A stretch of DNA of 64,000 nt. Origin: Oceanobacillus arenosus (lineage in GTDB: Bacteria; Bacillota; Bacilli; Bacillales; Amphibacillaceae). Positions 55,531 to 63,793 of the stretch are shown here, piece after piece. A program made the position numbers and the translations under genes. The stretch spans positions 248,001 through 312,000 of the forward strand of contig NZ_PIOC01000001.1 in assembly GCF_003369575.1 (NCBI RefSeq), read 5' to 3'. The notes under the pieces were generated by a model. The model worked only from the letters and a program-made list of their open reading frames with translations. It was not told where the DNA came from and ran no database searches. Position 1 is the stretch's first letter; the number at the start of each line of letters is the position of its first letter.

Positions 55531-55586
55531 ATTCTCGGTAATTAAGTTATCCATAGCATCCAATTTTATCGTTTCCTAAGCTATAC

Positions 55587-55624
55587 AAAAACCAGACATG
55601 GCATAAGCCGCGTCTGGTTTTTTT
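55587..55624. terminator. Terminator of the SNF2 helicase gene
   Basis: AAAAACCAGAC / GTCTGGTTTTT stem with T7 on the plus strand and T5 on the minus strand. It lies at the end of the minus-strand helicase gene. Confidence 0.88.
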
Positions 55625-58600
55625 AGATACTTAATAATTTTCGTACATCGTCTTCGCTTAAGGAAGAAAGCATTGTTTCACCTGGTTGAATGACTTGATC
55701 AATTAGTTCTCGTTTCTTTTGTTGTAATTCATAAATCTTTTCTTCAATCGTTCCCTCTGTTATAAGGCGAATGACTTGCACGACGTTTTTCTGTCCGAAT
55801 CGATGTGCACGGCCTGTAGCCTGATCCTCGACCGCTGGATTCCACCATAGATCATATAGAATAACCGTGTCCGCTCCAGTAAGATTCAATCCAGTCCCAC
55901 CAGCCTTTAATGAAATAAGGAAAATATTCTTCTCCCCATTATTAAAACGTTCACTCATGTCGACTCGATCCTTAGCTGGGGTTGACCCATTTAGATAGAA
56001 ATAGTCAATCCCCTCTTTTGCCAGTTGTTCAATAATAAGCTCATGCATACTTGTAAACTGTGAAAAAATCAGCATTCGCTTGCCATTTTCGAGTGCAGAT
56101 TTGACCGTATCCATCAATTGTTCAAGCTTGCTTGACCCACCCTGATAATTCTCAATAAATAAGGAAGGATGGCAGCAAATTTGTCGTAAGCGCGTTAATC
56201 CGGCTAATATTTTCATCCGATTGCGATTAAACCCGCTTTCCTTCATTGACTGTGCCGCTTCTTGTTGAACCTGGCGTAAATATCCAACATATAAATCCTT
56301 TTGATCTTTCGTCAGCTCTGACACACTGACTGACTCTATCTTCTCTGGTAACTCTTTTAATACATCTTTTTTCAGACGTCGCAAAATAAACGGCCGTGTG
56401 AGCATGGCAATTTTTTCATTGGATAATTGTTTGAAGTTCCGCTGATTCGGCATAAGTCCAGGTAATATCACTTGAAAAATAGCCCATAGCTCATCGATTG
56501 TATTCTCAATTGGTGTTCCACTTAGTGCAAAACGACGTGTTGCTTTAATCTCCCGCATCGCTTTTGATGTCTTCGTCGCATAATTTTTAATAAATTGCGC
56601 TTCATCCAAAATAAACGATTGGAAAGTTAATTCACGGTAAATATCAATGTCCTGCCTTAGTGTTGCATAGGAGGTAATCCACACATCCATCTCCATGCTT
56701 TCTGCAATTTTTTGATGACGTTCCGTAGGCTGCCCTGTTAAAATTGCCACGTTTAAATCAGGAACAAACTTTTCAAATTCATTTTTCCAGTTGTAGACAA
56801 CCGATGACGGTGCAACAATCAGATGTGGCCAGCCATTTTCACTTGGCTCCGACGCAATATAGGCAATACTTTGCAATGTTTTACCTAGTCCCATATCATC
56901 CGCGAGAATTCCACCCAAATGATAATAGCTTAACGATTTAAACCATTGGAACCCTGTCATTTGGTAGCTCCGTAATGATGCATTCAAGTTCTCTGGCAGC
57001 TCATATACCTGTTCTTCTGGTGATCGTAGCTGATGTAGCAGCTCACGGAAAGATGGATCATAATTCTTTTTCATGTCGATTAATTCATCTAATTGTGTGC
57101 CACGATAAACCGGGACTTGAACATTTCCGTCTTGTATATCCTGTTTTCTAATCTCCATATCTTGGAAAAACTGCTGCATCGAAGCAAATTCTTCCCCTTC
57201 TAAGGACATCAGTGCTCCGCTTTGCAAGCGATAATAGCGCTTTTTCTCAATTACAGCATCGAGAATTTTATTAATCTCTGAATCATCGACACCATCAATA
57301 TTAAATCCAATTTCCAATAAATTAGTAGAAGACTCCAAGCGGACGCTCGTGCTGGGTGCTGGATCATTTTCCACGATTAAATGATGAATTTCTGCCGTCA
57401 TGAACAGCTCCACATAATCATCTAGAAGTGGCACTACATGAAAGAGAAAATCATACATTTCCTCTTCATCCGCCTCGATATATAGATCCTTGCCATTATA
57501 GTGAAAATTCGCATGCTCGATTAGTTGCATGATCTGTTGTTCCTTTTCCACATCACGGATAATAATGACATCCCCTTGCTTGCGACCATTAAAAGGATCG
57601 ATTACATGACCCCCATAATGATATTCCAGCTTGCCAATAATCCAGTCGGCCTTCACTTCTAAATATAGTTTCGCCTTAAGTGGAACTTGAACAATCTCTT
57701 CTGTCACCTTTTCCGATGCTTCAACCTTTCCAATTCTTCTTAGGGTAGGGATAACCTCTGACATAAAAATATCTGCCTGCTTTTTTGTAATCGGTAATTG
57801 AAGGTCGCCCATGCCGAATCGAGATACTTCTTCGACAATCGGGATTTGTTCCTTCTTCGGAAAGTAAAATATTCCTTGGTGAAATAACATCTCATATCCC
57901 CTGAAATAGGTTGCATCCTTTATCTCATCCATCTTCAGCATCAGCTCATCGTTTTCACTTTTCGTTAATAAGAACTGAAATGGCAGGGTTTCTTTCTCAA
58001 TGGCAATGTGTTGGTAATTATGTCCTTTCATCTCCACTGTAAAATTCCGTTCAATTAGCTTCTCGAGTAAGGCCGCTGCTATAAGCGGCGGGATAATAAT
58101 CGTCCGTTTATCACTAACATTCCTTTGGAAGTGATAATTATCATAACCATTATATATCACTTCATTCTTCCTAATCGAATACAGCATTTCAAAAATTTCC
58201 AAATCCTGTTGGAGGAAATAATGAATCTCTGGGTTAAATGTGAACTTCTTCGTGAAGAAATACTCATTGCTTTGTAATACATGTTCTAAGAAATCATAGG
58301 CATCCTTCACTACATAACAATGCTTTTCCCCAGACTTTAATTCGATTAGTAAATTTCTGTCATAAGACCACCTAAGATAATATTCGACTTGCATTGGTGC
58401 TTTCTCAGGCAGTATATCGCTTGTCATATTTTGAGTACGTAGGGAACTGAATGCCTGAATAAAACGATCTGTTTGTTGATAATCAAACCTTGCAAAACCA
58501 GGTGCTTTATTTGACTCCTTGTTCGCTATGGCGATCAGCGTAGCGGCAATATGCTTACATGATTCAAATGTATCAAATGCTGGGCAGTTACAGAATGTAT

Positions 58601-58799
58601 CAATCGAACCATTCGCATAATCCTTCATGTCAATTTCTACAAAGTAATTTTCTGTTCCTTGAACAGTCGCTGTCCAGACCGAATTATTAATATCATATAA
58701 AAGATTGTTTACCTTTTTTCGATTAAAATACTCCAAACCACGCTTATATATAATAGATGGAAATAACTTTTGGATATTCATTTCACTAAGTCTTTTCAA
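55623..58799 (-). CDS. ywqA: SWIM zinc-finger SNF2-family helicase (YwqA-like)
   Basis: A 1058-residue protein. A SWIM zinc finger at residues 70-83 has Cys70, Cys72, Cys81 and His83 (FCNCPAF...CKHIA). A long middle region contains the bacterial SNF2 domain. The motor has Walker A DDMGLGKT (634-641), DEAQ box (732-735), ALSGTPIEN and the C-terminal helicase half with ISLKAGGTGLNL and ATGRAHRFGQ. Such proteins translocate on double-stranded DNA and may displace RNA polymerase. The frame opens with TTG at 58799 after AAGGTAGG; an ATG at 58781 is the alternative. Single gene. The 230 bp upstream (58800-59026) show nothing distinctive. Confidence 0.9.
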   Translation of the reverse strand: MKRLSEMNIQKLFPSIIYKRGLEYFNRKKVNNLLYDINNSVWTATVQGTENYFVEIDMKDYANGSIDTFCNCPAFDTFESCKHIAATLIAIANKESNKAPGFARFDYQQTDRFIQAFSSLRTQNMTSDILPEKAPMQVEYYLRWSYDRNLLIELKSGEKHCYVVKDAYDFLEHVLQSNEYFFTKKFTFNPEIHYFLQQDLEIFEMLYSIRKNEVIYNGYDNYHFQRNVSDKRTIIIPPLIAAALLEKLIERNFTVEMKGHNYQHIAIEKETLPFQFLLTKSENDELMLKMDEIKDATYFRGYEMLFHQGIFYFPKKEQIPIVEEVSRFGMGDLQLPITKKQADIFMSEVIPTLRRIGKVEASEKVTEEIVQVPLKAKLYLEVKADWIIGKLEYHYGGHVIDPFNGRKQGDVIIIRDVEKEQQIMQLIEHANFHYNGKDLYIEADEEEMYDFLFHVVPLLDDYVELFMTAEIHHLIVENDPAPSTSVRLESSTNLLEIGFNIDGVDDSEINKILDAVIEKKRYYRLQSGALMSLEGEEFASMQQFFQDMEIRKQDIQDGNVQVPVYRGTQLDELIDMKKNYDPSFRELLHQLRSPEEQVYELPENLNASLRSYQMTGFQWFKSLSYYHLGGILADDMGLGKTLQSIAYIASEPSENGWPHLIVAPSSVVYNWKNEFEKFVPDLNVAILTGQPTERHQKIAESMEMDVWITSYATLRQDIDIYRELTFQSFILDEAQFIKNYATKTSKAMREIKATRRFALSGTPIENTIDELWAIFQVILPGLMPNQRNFKQLSNEKIAMLTRPFILRRLKKDVLKELPEKIESVSVSELTKDQKDLYVGYLRQVQQEAAQSMKESGFNRNRMKILAGLTRLRQICCHPSLFIENYQGGSSKLEQLMDTVKSALENGKRMLIFSQFTSMHELIIEQLAKEGIDYFYLNGSTPAKDRVDMSERFNNGEKNIFLISLKAGGTGLNLTGADTVILYDLWWNPAVEDQATGRAHRFGQKNVVQVIRLITEGTIEEKIYELQQKKRELIDQVIQPGETMLSSLSEDDVRKLLSI

Positions 58800-59026
58800 A
58801 ATACTAGTAACCTACCTTCTATTACTTCTTATCTCTATTGTAGACGACATGCTTTTGTTTTTGAAACGTTTTACCTTATCCATACTTATAAGGATAGGTT
58901 TTCTAATATTATATTATACATCATTTCGAAGAATGATTCTTGAGGGAATTGTGCTGTGTTTAATCCGAAAGGCTATATTGTAAAAATCTGTTGTTTTTTT
59001 AAATGACTGATAATAATTCACAGTCG

Positions 59027-59176
59027 ATATAAAGTGTGAACTTGCTTAGGGTGGGGGATGTTCACGGGCTACTCGCTACAGAAATACACTACGCTGGGAT
59101 CGAGCAAAAGCTATTGATATGGAAGTGACAAACACACTATTTATCGCCGTGGATTCGGAGTACAGGAGACTCCTCG
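59027..59176. repeat. MITE-like element, copy 5 (decayed)
   Basis: It begins ATAAAGTGTGAACTTGCTTA. It carries CGCTACAGAAATACACTACG and GTACAGGAGACTCCTCG, then breaks off. The right terminal repeat is missing and the centre is shortened. Confidence 0.6.
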
Positions 59177-59183
59177 AAAATAA

Positions 59184-59220
59184 CAAAAAATCCAAGCAAT
59201 CAATAACTGCTTGGATTCTC
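59184..59220 (-). terminator. Terminator of the MFS gene
   Basis: AATCCAAGCA / TGCTTGGATT is a 10-bp stem followed by TTTTTG on the minus strand, immediately beyond the stop codon. Confidence 0.88.
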
Positions 59221-59226
59221 CTCTTA

Positions 59227-60411
59227 TTATTCTGTTCTTTTAGCTCTCCAAACTAGCGCAAAATAGAATACAATCGCTAGGAGGATTGAACCTGCAGAGG
59301 TAATATAAATCGAATGATAGCCGAATACTGCGAGCTGACCAAAGAGCATTGCCCCGATTCCAATTCCCAAATCGAAAAAGGAGAAAAAGGTTGCATTCGC
59401 CATCCCTTTGCGATTCTTCGGCGCTTTTTCTACGGACCAGGCCTGTAATGCTGGCTGAACAATTCCAAAGCCAAGCCCATATAATGCTGCGGCTACAAGC
59501 AGAATTGGTGTATTCGGTAGCCAAGCCAATAACAGCATGGCGATAAAGATCAAAGCGGCACCAGGTGGAAAAACATAAAGATGTCCCTTTTTATCATAAA
59601 TCTTTCCAGCAAAGGTTCTTGATAACATTAAAAATAATGCATAAATTAGAAAATAATAATGAATGCCTGTAATGCCTTTTTCAATTGCATATAATGGAAG
59701 GAAGGTTGCAATTCCTCCAAATGTAACCGTAATGAAAAATACAAGCATGGAAGGTTGTAATGCCGTTTTCTCAAAAATATCAAACTTCACATGTGTCACT
59801 TTTACTTCTGGTTCATGTCCTTTTTTATATTTAATTCTTGACGCTAAAATAAACGATACAAGTCCTAGCGCAGCACAGATTAAAAATAGCTGCTTAAATG
59901 ATATAATTCCCGCTAGCGTTAACCCGAGTGAGGGTCCTAGCGCAAGAGCAATATTTCCAGATAATCCAAAGTACCCTAGTCCTTCTCCGCGACGGCTAGC
60001 TGGAATAATATCTGTTGCAATCGTCCCTCCCGCAGTTGTAGAAAATCCCCAACCAATTCCTTGAATGATTCTTAAAATAAATAAAAAGGCAATACTAGCG
60101 ACAAAAGCGAACCCACCGATAGAAAGGACGAATATGGATAGTCCTAGTAAATATACAAATCCTCTACCCTTCGATTCAAGCGCATGCCCAGCATATGGTC
60201 TAAATAATAATGCCGAAAAAGTAAAGATTCCAACTACAAAGCCAATTAATTGATTGCTTCCACCTAATTCCTGTACAAAAAGCGGAATAGTTGGCAAGGT
60301 CATTTGAAAGCCTAAAAACACAAAGAAATTTGCCAAACAAATAATCACAAAATCTCGTGACCAAATTCTTTCCTGTTGTACTTCCGTTTGTGCATTTGAT
60401 AGAGTACCCAT
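59227..60411 (-). CDS. MFS transporter
   Basis: A 394-residue 12-span major facilitator. It has a recognisable motif A variant in GHALESKGRGFVYLLGLS, motif C-like GYFGLSGNIALALGPSLGL and a second motif A in AGKIYDKKGHLYVFPPG. It belongs to the drug/metabolite exporter group of Bacilli, but no substrate is evident. AAAGGGAGG precedes the ATG. It stands alone between the decayed MITE and the toxin-antitoxin locus. Confidence 0.87.
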   Translation of the reverse strand: MGTLSNAQTEVQQERIWSRDFVIICLANFFVFLGFQMTLPTIPLFVQELGGSNQLIGFVVGIFTFSALLFRPYAGHALESKGRGFVYLLGLSIFVLSIGGFAFVASIAFLFILRIIQGIGWGFSTTAGGTIATDIIPASRRGEGLGYFGLSGNIALALGPSLGLTLAGIISFKQLFLICAALGLVSFILASRIKYKKGHEPEVKVTHVKFDIFEKTALQPSMLVFFITVTFGGIATFLPLYAIEKGITGIHYYFLIYALFLMLSRTFAGKIYDKKGHLYVFPPGAALIFIAMLLLAWLPNTPILLVAAALYGLGFGIVQPALQAWSVEKAPKNRKGMANATFFSFFDLGIGIGAMLFGQLAVFGYHSIYITSAGSILLAIVFYFALVWRAKRTE

Positions 60412-60610
60412 AATTTCCTCCCTTTCCCTTACTACTAAACTCGTATTATACAGGATTGGAAATTAATTAGAAATAATATCGCATCACTCATTAGAAACCA
60501 TGATGAAATGATGATTAGAGGCAGCGCGCGAAAAGAAGCATCATAGTGGTTTTGGCCGACTTTTTATAAAGCATTTTACCTATAAATGTTACAACATCCA
60601 AAGAACATGG

Positions 60611-60616
60611 TATACT
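60611..60616 (+). promoter_or_regulatory. Putative antitoxin RNA promoter (-10 element)
   Basis: TATACT at 60611-60616 with a weak TGTTAC -35 about 17 bp upstream on the plus strand. It would start a transcript near 60622 running against the toxin mRNA. Confidence 0.5.
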
Positions 60617-60639
60617 GGAACTAGATGAATCATATTATA

Positions 60640-60668
60640 AAAAGGACTAGCTGCAACTAGTCCCTTAG
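60640..60668 (-). terminator. Terminator of the toxin mRNA
   Basis: GGGACTAG / CTAGTCC stem with a 6-nt loop, followed on the minus strand by TTTTTATAATATG. It is about 90 bp beyond the toxin stop codon. Confidence 0.75.
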
Positions 60669-60703
60669 AATAAGCGGTTCCCCTAGAGAGGGATCGGCTA
60701 CTC

Positions 60704-60761
60704 TAGTGTGAATAGACGCTCCCTAAAGACTTTGGAAGGCTAATAGGGAGGGTCTATTTTT
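60704..60761 (+). terminator. Terminator of the antitoxin RNA
   Basis: TAGACgCTCCCTA and TAGGGAGgGTCTA form a 12-13 bp stem with a 24-nt loop, followed by TTTTTT. It overlaps the 3' end of the toxin gene on the other strand. Confidence 0.8.
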
Positions 60762-60852
60762 TGATCATCGAAATAATCAAGGCGAGTAACGCAATCAATA
60801 ATGTACCGAAACTTCCAAGTACCATCATTACTTCATACATTCCCACAGGCAT
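60754..60852 (-). CDS. Putative holin-like type I toxin peptide (32 aa)
   Basis: A 32-residue hydrophobic peptide starting MPVGMYEVMMVLGSFGTLL, with one membrane span (LGSFGTLLIALLALIISMI) and a short basic end (KK). This is the form of the TxpA/BsrG/YonT and 'putative holin-like toxin' peptides of Firmicutes. GGGGGTG precedes the ATG. The extended -10 promoter TGC-TATAAT lies about 65 bp upstream, giving a 54-nt leader, and a convergent antisense RNA is predicted. It would depolarise the membrane or disturb wall synthesis if not silenced. Too short for standard ORF calling. Confidence 0.8.
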   Translation of the reverse strand: MPVGMYEVMMVLGSFGTLLIALLALIISMIKK

Positions 60853-60912
60853 CACCCCCAAACTTTAGCAAGGGTTAGCCGACCCGTCCCTAAAAGAACA
60901 TTATCTAGTTTG

Positions 60913-60921
60913 ATTATAGCA
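60913..60921 (-). promoter_or_regulatory. Toxin promoter (extended -10)
   Basis: On the minus strand TGCTATAAT forms a TGn-TATAAT extended -10 element. Transcription would start near 60906 and give a leader of about 54 nt. Confidence 0.7.
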
Positions 60922-60968
60922 TATCCAAACCAAAAATAGAACATACATTCTATTTTACATTACCATTT

Positions 60969-61583
60969 CTACAGTTGTTCTCCAATAACACCACATGCAA
61001 TTCTATCTCCTGCATCTCCCCCTGGCTGGGAAATATAATCATCTTCCTTCTCATGTATCATCAATGCCGTACCTTGGTCAGTAAATAATGTATTTTCACC
61101 CTCTGGATTTAGTGTAAGCCTATCCGCTAGCACTTCCACCTTTACTGTTCCATCTTCATTGACCTCGATATTTTTTAAATCCCCCACATGTGGTCCAAGC
61201 GGATCTTTGAATCCGTGATGTGCCCCTGTTGGATTATAATGAGCCCCTGCTGATTTAAAATCTGGCGCCTCACATAATCCGACCTCGTGTATGTGGAATC
61301 CATGTACCCCTGGTGGAAGATTCTTTCCTTCCAGTGCAATTTTGATGCCATCTTTACTTTCCTTTAATGTTGCCGTTGCTACAATTTGCCCGTCCGCATT
61401 TTTCAAAGATACAGGAACTTTTTCTGTCATTGCGTTCGTGTTTATTGCCTCATCTTTATTTTCGAAAGCATTTCTATTTGAAACCCCATGCCCATTATCC
61501 TGTTCTCTATCTTGATTACTATTAAATACATTTAGCACAATTACAGTAATAAGCATGACAAAAACAATTAACCAACGATTCAT
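60969..61583 (-). CDS. sodC: Cu,Zn superoxide dismutase (complete metal site)
   Basis: A 204-residue exported SOD with an N-terminal membrane anchor or signal (residues 4-20, no lipobox Cys) and a polar linker to about 52. Copper ligands are His97 and His99 (HGFHIHE), bridging His115 and His177. Zinc ligands are His115, His123, His132 and Asp135, with the canonical spacing of 8, 9 and 3 residues. The disulfide pair Cys104/Cys197 and the active-site Arg194 are present. It dismutates superoxide at the cell surface. The B. subtilis relative YojM lacks copper ligands, whereas this one has the full set. Confidence 0.93.
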   Translation of the reverse strand: MNRWLIVFVMLITVIVLNVFNSNQDREQDNGHGVSNRNAFENKDEAINTNAMTEKVPVSLKNADGQIVATATLKESKDGIKIALEGKNLPPGVHGFHIHEVGLCEAPDFKSAGAHYNPTGAHHGFKDPLGPHVGDLKNIEVNEDGTVKVEVLADRLTLNPEGENTLFTDQGTALMIHEKEDDYISQPGGDAGDRIACGVIGEQL

Positions 61584-61655
61584 TTTTATTCATCACCCTT
61601 CATATGGAATAGTAATTATCCTTTACGCTTAGGGTGATATTTAAACATAGGCACT

Positions 61656-61696
61656 AAAAAGCTGACACTTAGATTGCTCTAGGTGTCAGCTTTACT
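61656..61696 (-). terminator. Terminator of doxX
   Basis: GCTGACAC / GTGTCAGC stem. On the minus strand it is followed by TTTTTAG. It lies between doxX and sodC, so the two are separate units. Confidence 0.85.
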
Positions 61697-61707
61697 TAAC
61701 AAGGTTA

Positions 61708-62223
61708 TTATGCCACTACAACTTCTTCTTTTACCTTTTCTTTTGCGATTGGTGTGTGGCTCTTTAAGAAAGGAAGAACCCATCTGTCAAGACCATAACG
61801 TCCTGCATTATAACCTGCAATGATTAGGAATAATGTGATTAATACCATTTGTGCGTTCGTGCTTACTGTTCCACTGAATAAGAATGCGAAGTTCATTATG
61901 ATCCCCATTAATGCTGCAAAGTTTGTGAGTAAACCTAGGATAAGTGCTGTACCAACTAATACTTCACCCCACATAACCATAAAGCTAAATAGTCCAGCAT
62001 TCGGTAATGCAACTGCTTCTAAAAATGTTCCCCACCAAGCCTGAACGGTTGCACTTTCACCAGTACTGTTAGCAATTGCTCCTTGGATGAATCCACTTGC
62101 ATCAAATCCACCACCAGTTAATTTACCAATACCACCCATTAACCATGTATACCCGATGTATAATCTTAAAATAGCTAAGATCCCAGCGACATATTTATTA
62201 TTGCGGATAAAATTCATAATCAT
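61708..62223 (-). CDS. DoxX family membrane protein
   Basis: A 171-residue four-span protein of the DoxX/SURF4 group. It has ILRLYIGYTWLMGGIGKLTGG, a conserved ESATVQAWWGTFLE loop, WGEVLVGTALILGLLTNFAA and GYNAGRYGLDRWVLPFL. Some DoxX proteins are quinol-oxidase subunits or thiol-stress components; the role in bacilli is open. The frame opens at 62232, but AAAGGAG abuts that codon, so I use the ATG at 62223 (8-nt spacing). A palindromic operator-like site lies about 40 bp upstream. Confidence 0.87.
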   Translation of the reverse strand: MIMNFIRNNKYVAGILAILRLYIGYTWLMGGIGKLTGGGFDASGFIQGAIANSTGESATVQAWWGTFLEAVALPNAGLFSFMVMWGEVLVGTALILGLLTNFAALMGIIMNFAFLFSGTVSTNAQMVLITLFLIIAGYNAGRYGLDRWVLPFLKSHTPIAKEKVKEEVVVA

Positions 62224-62261
62224 CCTTGCCATCTCCTTTAAATTTTTTGATTGCTCATTGT

Positions 62262-62279
62262 TTCACAATATATTGTAAA
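62262..62279. promoter_or_regulatory. Palindromic operator-like site upstream of doxX
   Basis: The core ACAATATATTGT (62265-62276) is a perfect 12-bp palindrome, extended to 18 bp with one mismatched pair. It is centred about 48 bp before the doxX start, where a repressor would act. The binding factor is unknown. Confidence 0.55.
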
Positions 62280-62594
62280 GGTGTTTCTTATTACATTTAT
62301 AGAATACCACGATTTGATAATTTGAAAATACGATTGCTCACTAGTTCACAATTTAGCAACAAAGTTTTGTCTGAAATGTGAACAGAACGTTGATTATATG
62401 AATTTTTACCCACCTTTCTGATTCATCACATGCTCATTAACATACATAAATTGAGAGATTTCCATATATAAAGAGATGTGTATATACTCTCTCTGAGAGT
62501 TCGAGTAAAGCCACAACAATGCTTCTAATACCAGCTAGTTAAATAAACCTCATTTTTCTAAAAATTATTATTTACTTTTACTTTAACTGGTTAT

Positions 62595-62622
62595 ATACTG
62601 TGTATATAGATATAAACAGTAT
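62595..62622. promoter_or_regulatory. Operator-like inverted repeat of the yhc-type operon
   Basis: ATACTGT (62595-62601) and ACAGTAT (62616-62622) with a 14-bp spacer, extended outward by GTTATA...ATAAC. It lies 23 bp before the first gene of an operon that encodes a GntR/YtrA-type repressor, so it is the likely autoregulatory site. Confidence 0.6.
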
Positions 62623-62644
62623 AACACCCGAGGAGGCTATCAAT

Positions 62645-63367
62645 ATGCAAGACTGGAAGCAGGCTTATCAGTTGGCAATCACTGAACTACGGACATCTAA
62701 GATAAGATATTTGGGCTCGGTAATTCTTTATTTACTTATTTCCTTCTTTGTTTTAATTATTGACGGCAAAGCAAGTACAGTAGGTTGGACCATCAATGAT
62801 ATATTTCTAATCATTATCTTTTGCTTTGCACCTTATTATATGAAGCCTAAAGAATTCCAATTGCAAAAGATTAATGGCGATCTGTGGGCTGCCTCATCTG
62901 TCATTTTGCTAAAACAACTGCCAATTAAAGAAAATGTATTGATTCGGAGCAGACTAATCGCTTATTCATTCTACTCTCTTCCACCACAGATCATTTTACT
63001 CGTTGCTTTATATGTTATCTCACCGAATTACAGAGAAATGATGACACCAACAACCTATGTAACTTTCTCCGTCATTTGGGTGGCAATTGGTATCTCCATT
63101 GGCTTTTCAATGGCAGCAAGTGATATAGGAGAATTAATGAATTCAAAGACAATGAGCATTGCTTTTGTTTACATCTTTGGAAGTATTGCTGTACTCTATG
63201 TTATTTTCTATCGATTATTAGATGATGGTATTGCCAAATGGACCATTTCCATCGCACAGGAATGGCCGTTCCTATCAATCATCATTTCGATTATCTCAAC
63301 AATACTCAGCATCAAATATTACCTCCATTATATGAAGAAAAAGATGAAAAAATTAGATTATCTATAA
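62645..63367 (+). CDS. yhcE: Six-span membrane protein, ABC permease-like (YhcE-like)
   Basis: A 240-residue protein with about six spans (for example LGSVILYLLISFFVLIIDG, DIFLIIIFCFAPYYM, IILLVALYVIS, FLSIIISIISTILSI) and a basic C-terminal end (MKKKMKKLDYL). It fits the first gene of the B. subtilis yhcEFGHI order: membrane protein, GntR regulator, ABC ATPase. It probably forms the membrane part of that exporter. The frame opens at 62600, but GAGGAGG lies 8 nt before the ATG at 62645. Substrate unknown. The gap 62280-62594 shows AT-rich promoter-like DNA only. Confidence 0.8.
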   Translation: MQDWKQAYQLAITELRTSKIRYLGSVILYLLISFFVLIIDGKASTVGWTINDIFLIIIFCFAPYYMKPKEFQLQKINGDLWAASSVILLKQLPIKENVLIRSRLIAYSFYSLPPQIILLVALYVISPNYREMMTPTTYVTFSVIWVAIGISIGFSMAASDIGELMNSKTMSIAFVYIFGSIAVLYVIFYRLLDDGIAKWTISIAQEWPFLSIIISIISTILSIKYYLHYMKKKMKKLDYL

Positions 63368-63394
63368 TGGATACGCTAGCAGAGAGGAGGATTT

Positions 63395-63790
63395 ATGATG
63401 GAACTGCCGATACATCTGTCAAAAGATTCTCGAGAGCCGATTTATCATCAAGTAGAAAACCAGTTAAAAGCTCTAATTGCAGCTAATCACCTGCACGCAG
63501 GGACACTGCTACCTTCTATACGAGTATTAGCAAAGGATTTGGAGGTGAGTGTCATTACGATTCGCCGTGCATATCAAAATCTGGAATATCAAGGATTTAT
63601 TCAAACATTGCAAGGTAAAGGAACCTTTGTCGCAGAAATTGAGAAAAAGTTAAAAAATAAAGTGAAAACGACATCTGTCTATGAAACCTTTGAAAAAGCA
63701 GTCGAAACTGCAATGAATTACGACTATACCATTGAAGAAATTGAGGAGATCTTTCAAGAAGTGTTAGCGGCACACAAGAAAGGAGATTAA
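63395..63790 (+). CDS. yhcF: GntR family regulator, YtrA subfamily (YhcF-like)
   Basis: A 131-residue short GntR protein. The N-terminal winged helix (about residues 10-80) has REPIYHQVENQLKALIAANH, LLPSIRVLAKDLEVSVITIR, RAYQNLEYQGFIQTLQGKGT. A short helical dimerisation tail replaces the usual ligand domain, as in YtrA/YhcF repressors of ABC transporter operons. Tandem ATG codons follow GAGAGGAGG. It lies between the membrane gene and the ABC ATPase and probably binds the inverted repeat at 62595. Confidence 0.9.
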   Translation: MMELPIHLSKDSREPIYHQVENQLKALIAANHLHAGTLLPSIRVLAKDLEVSVITIRRAYQNLEYQGFIQTLQGKGTFVAEIEKKLKNKVKTTSVYETFEKAVETAMNYDYTIEEIEEIFQEVLAAHKKGD

Positions 63791-63793
63791 ATA

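Larger units (their letters stand above)
60622..60761 (+). ncRNA. Putative type I antitoxin RNA
   Basis: Bounded by the promoter-like element at 60611 and a strong plus-strand terminator (TAGACgCTCCCTA / TAGGGAGgGTCTA then TTTTTT at 60756-60761). The roughly 140-nt transcript would be antisense to the 3' part of the toxin mRNA and to the last codons of the toxin, the arrangement of txpA/RatA and bsrG/SR4. It is inferred from sequence only. Confidence 0.6.
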
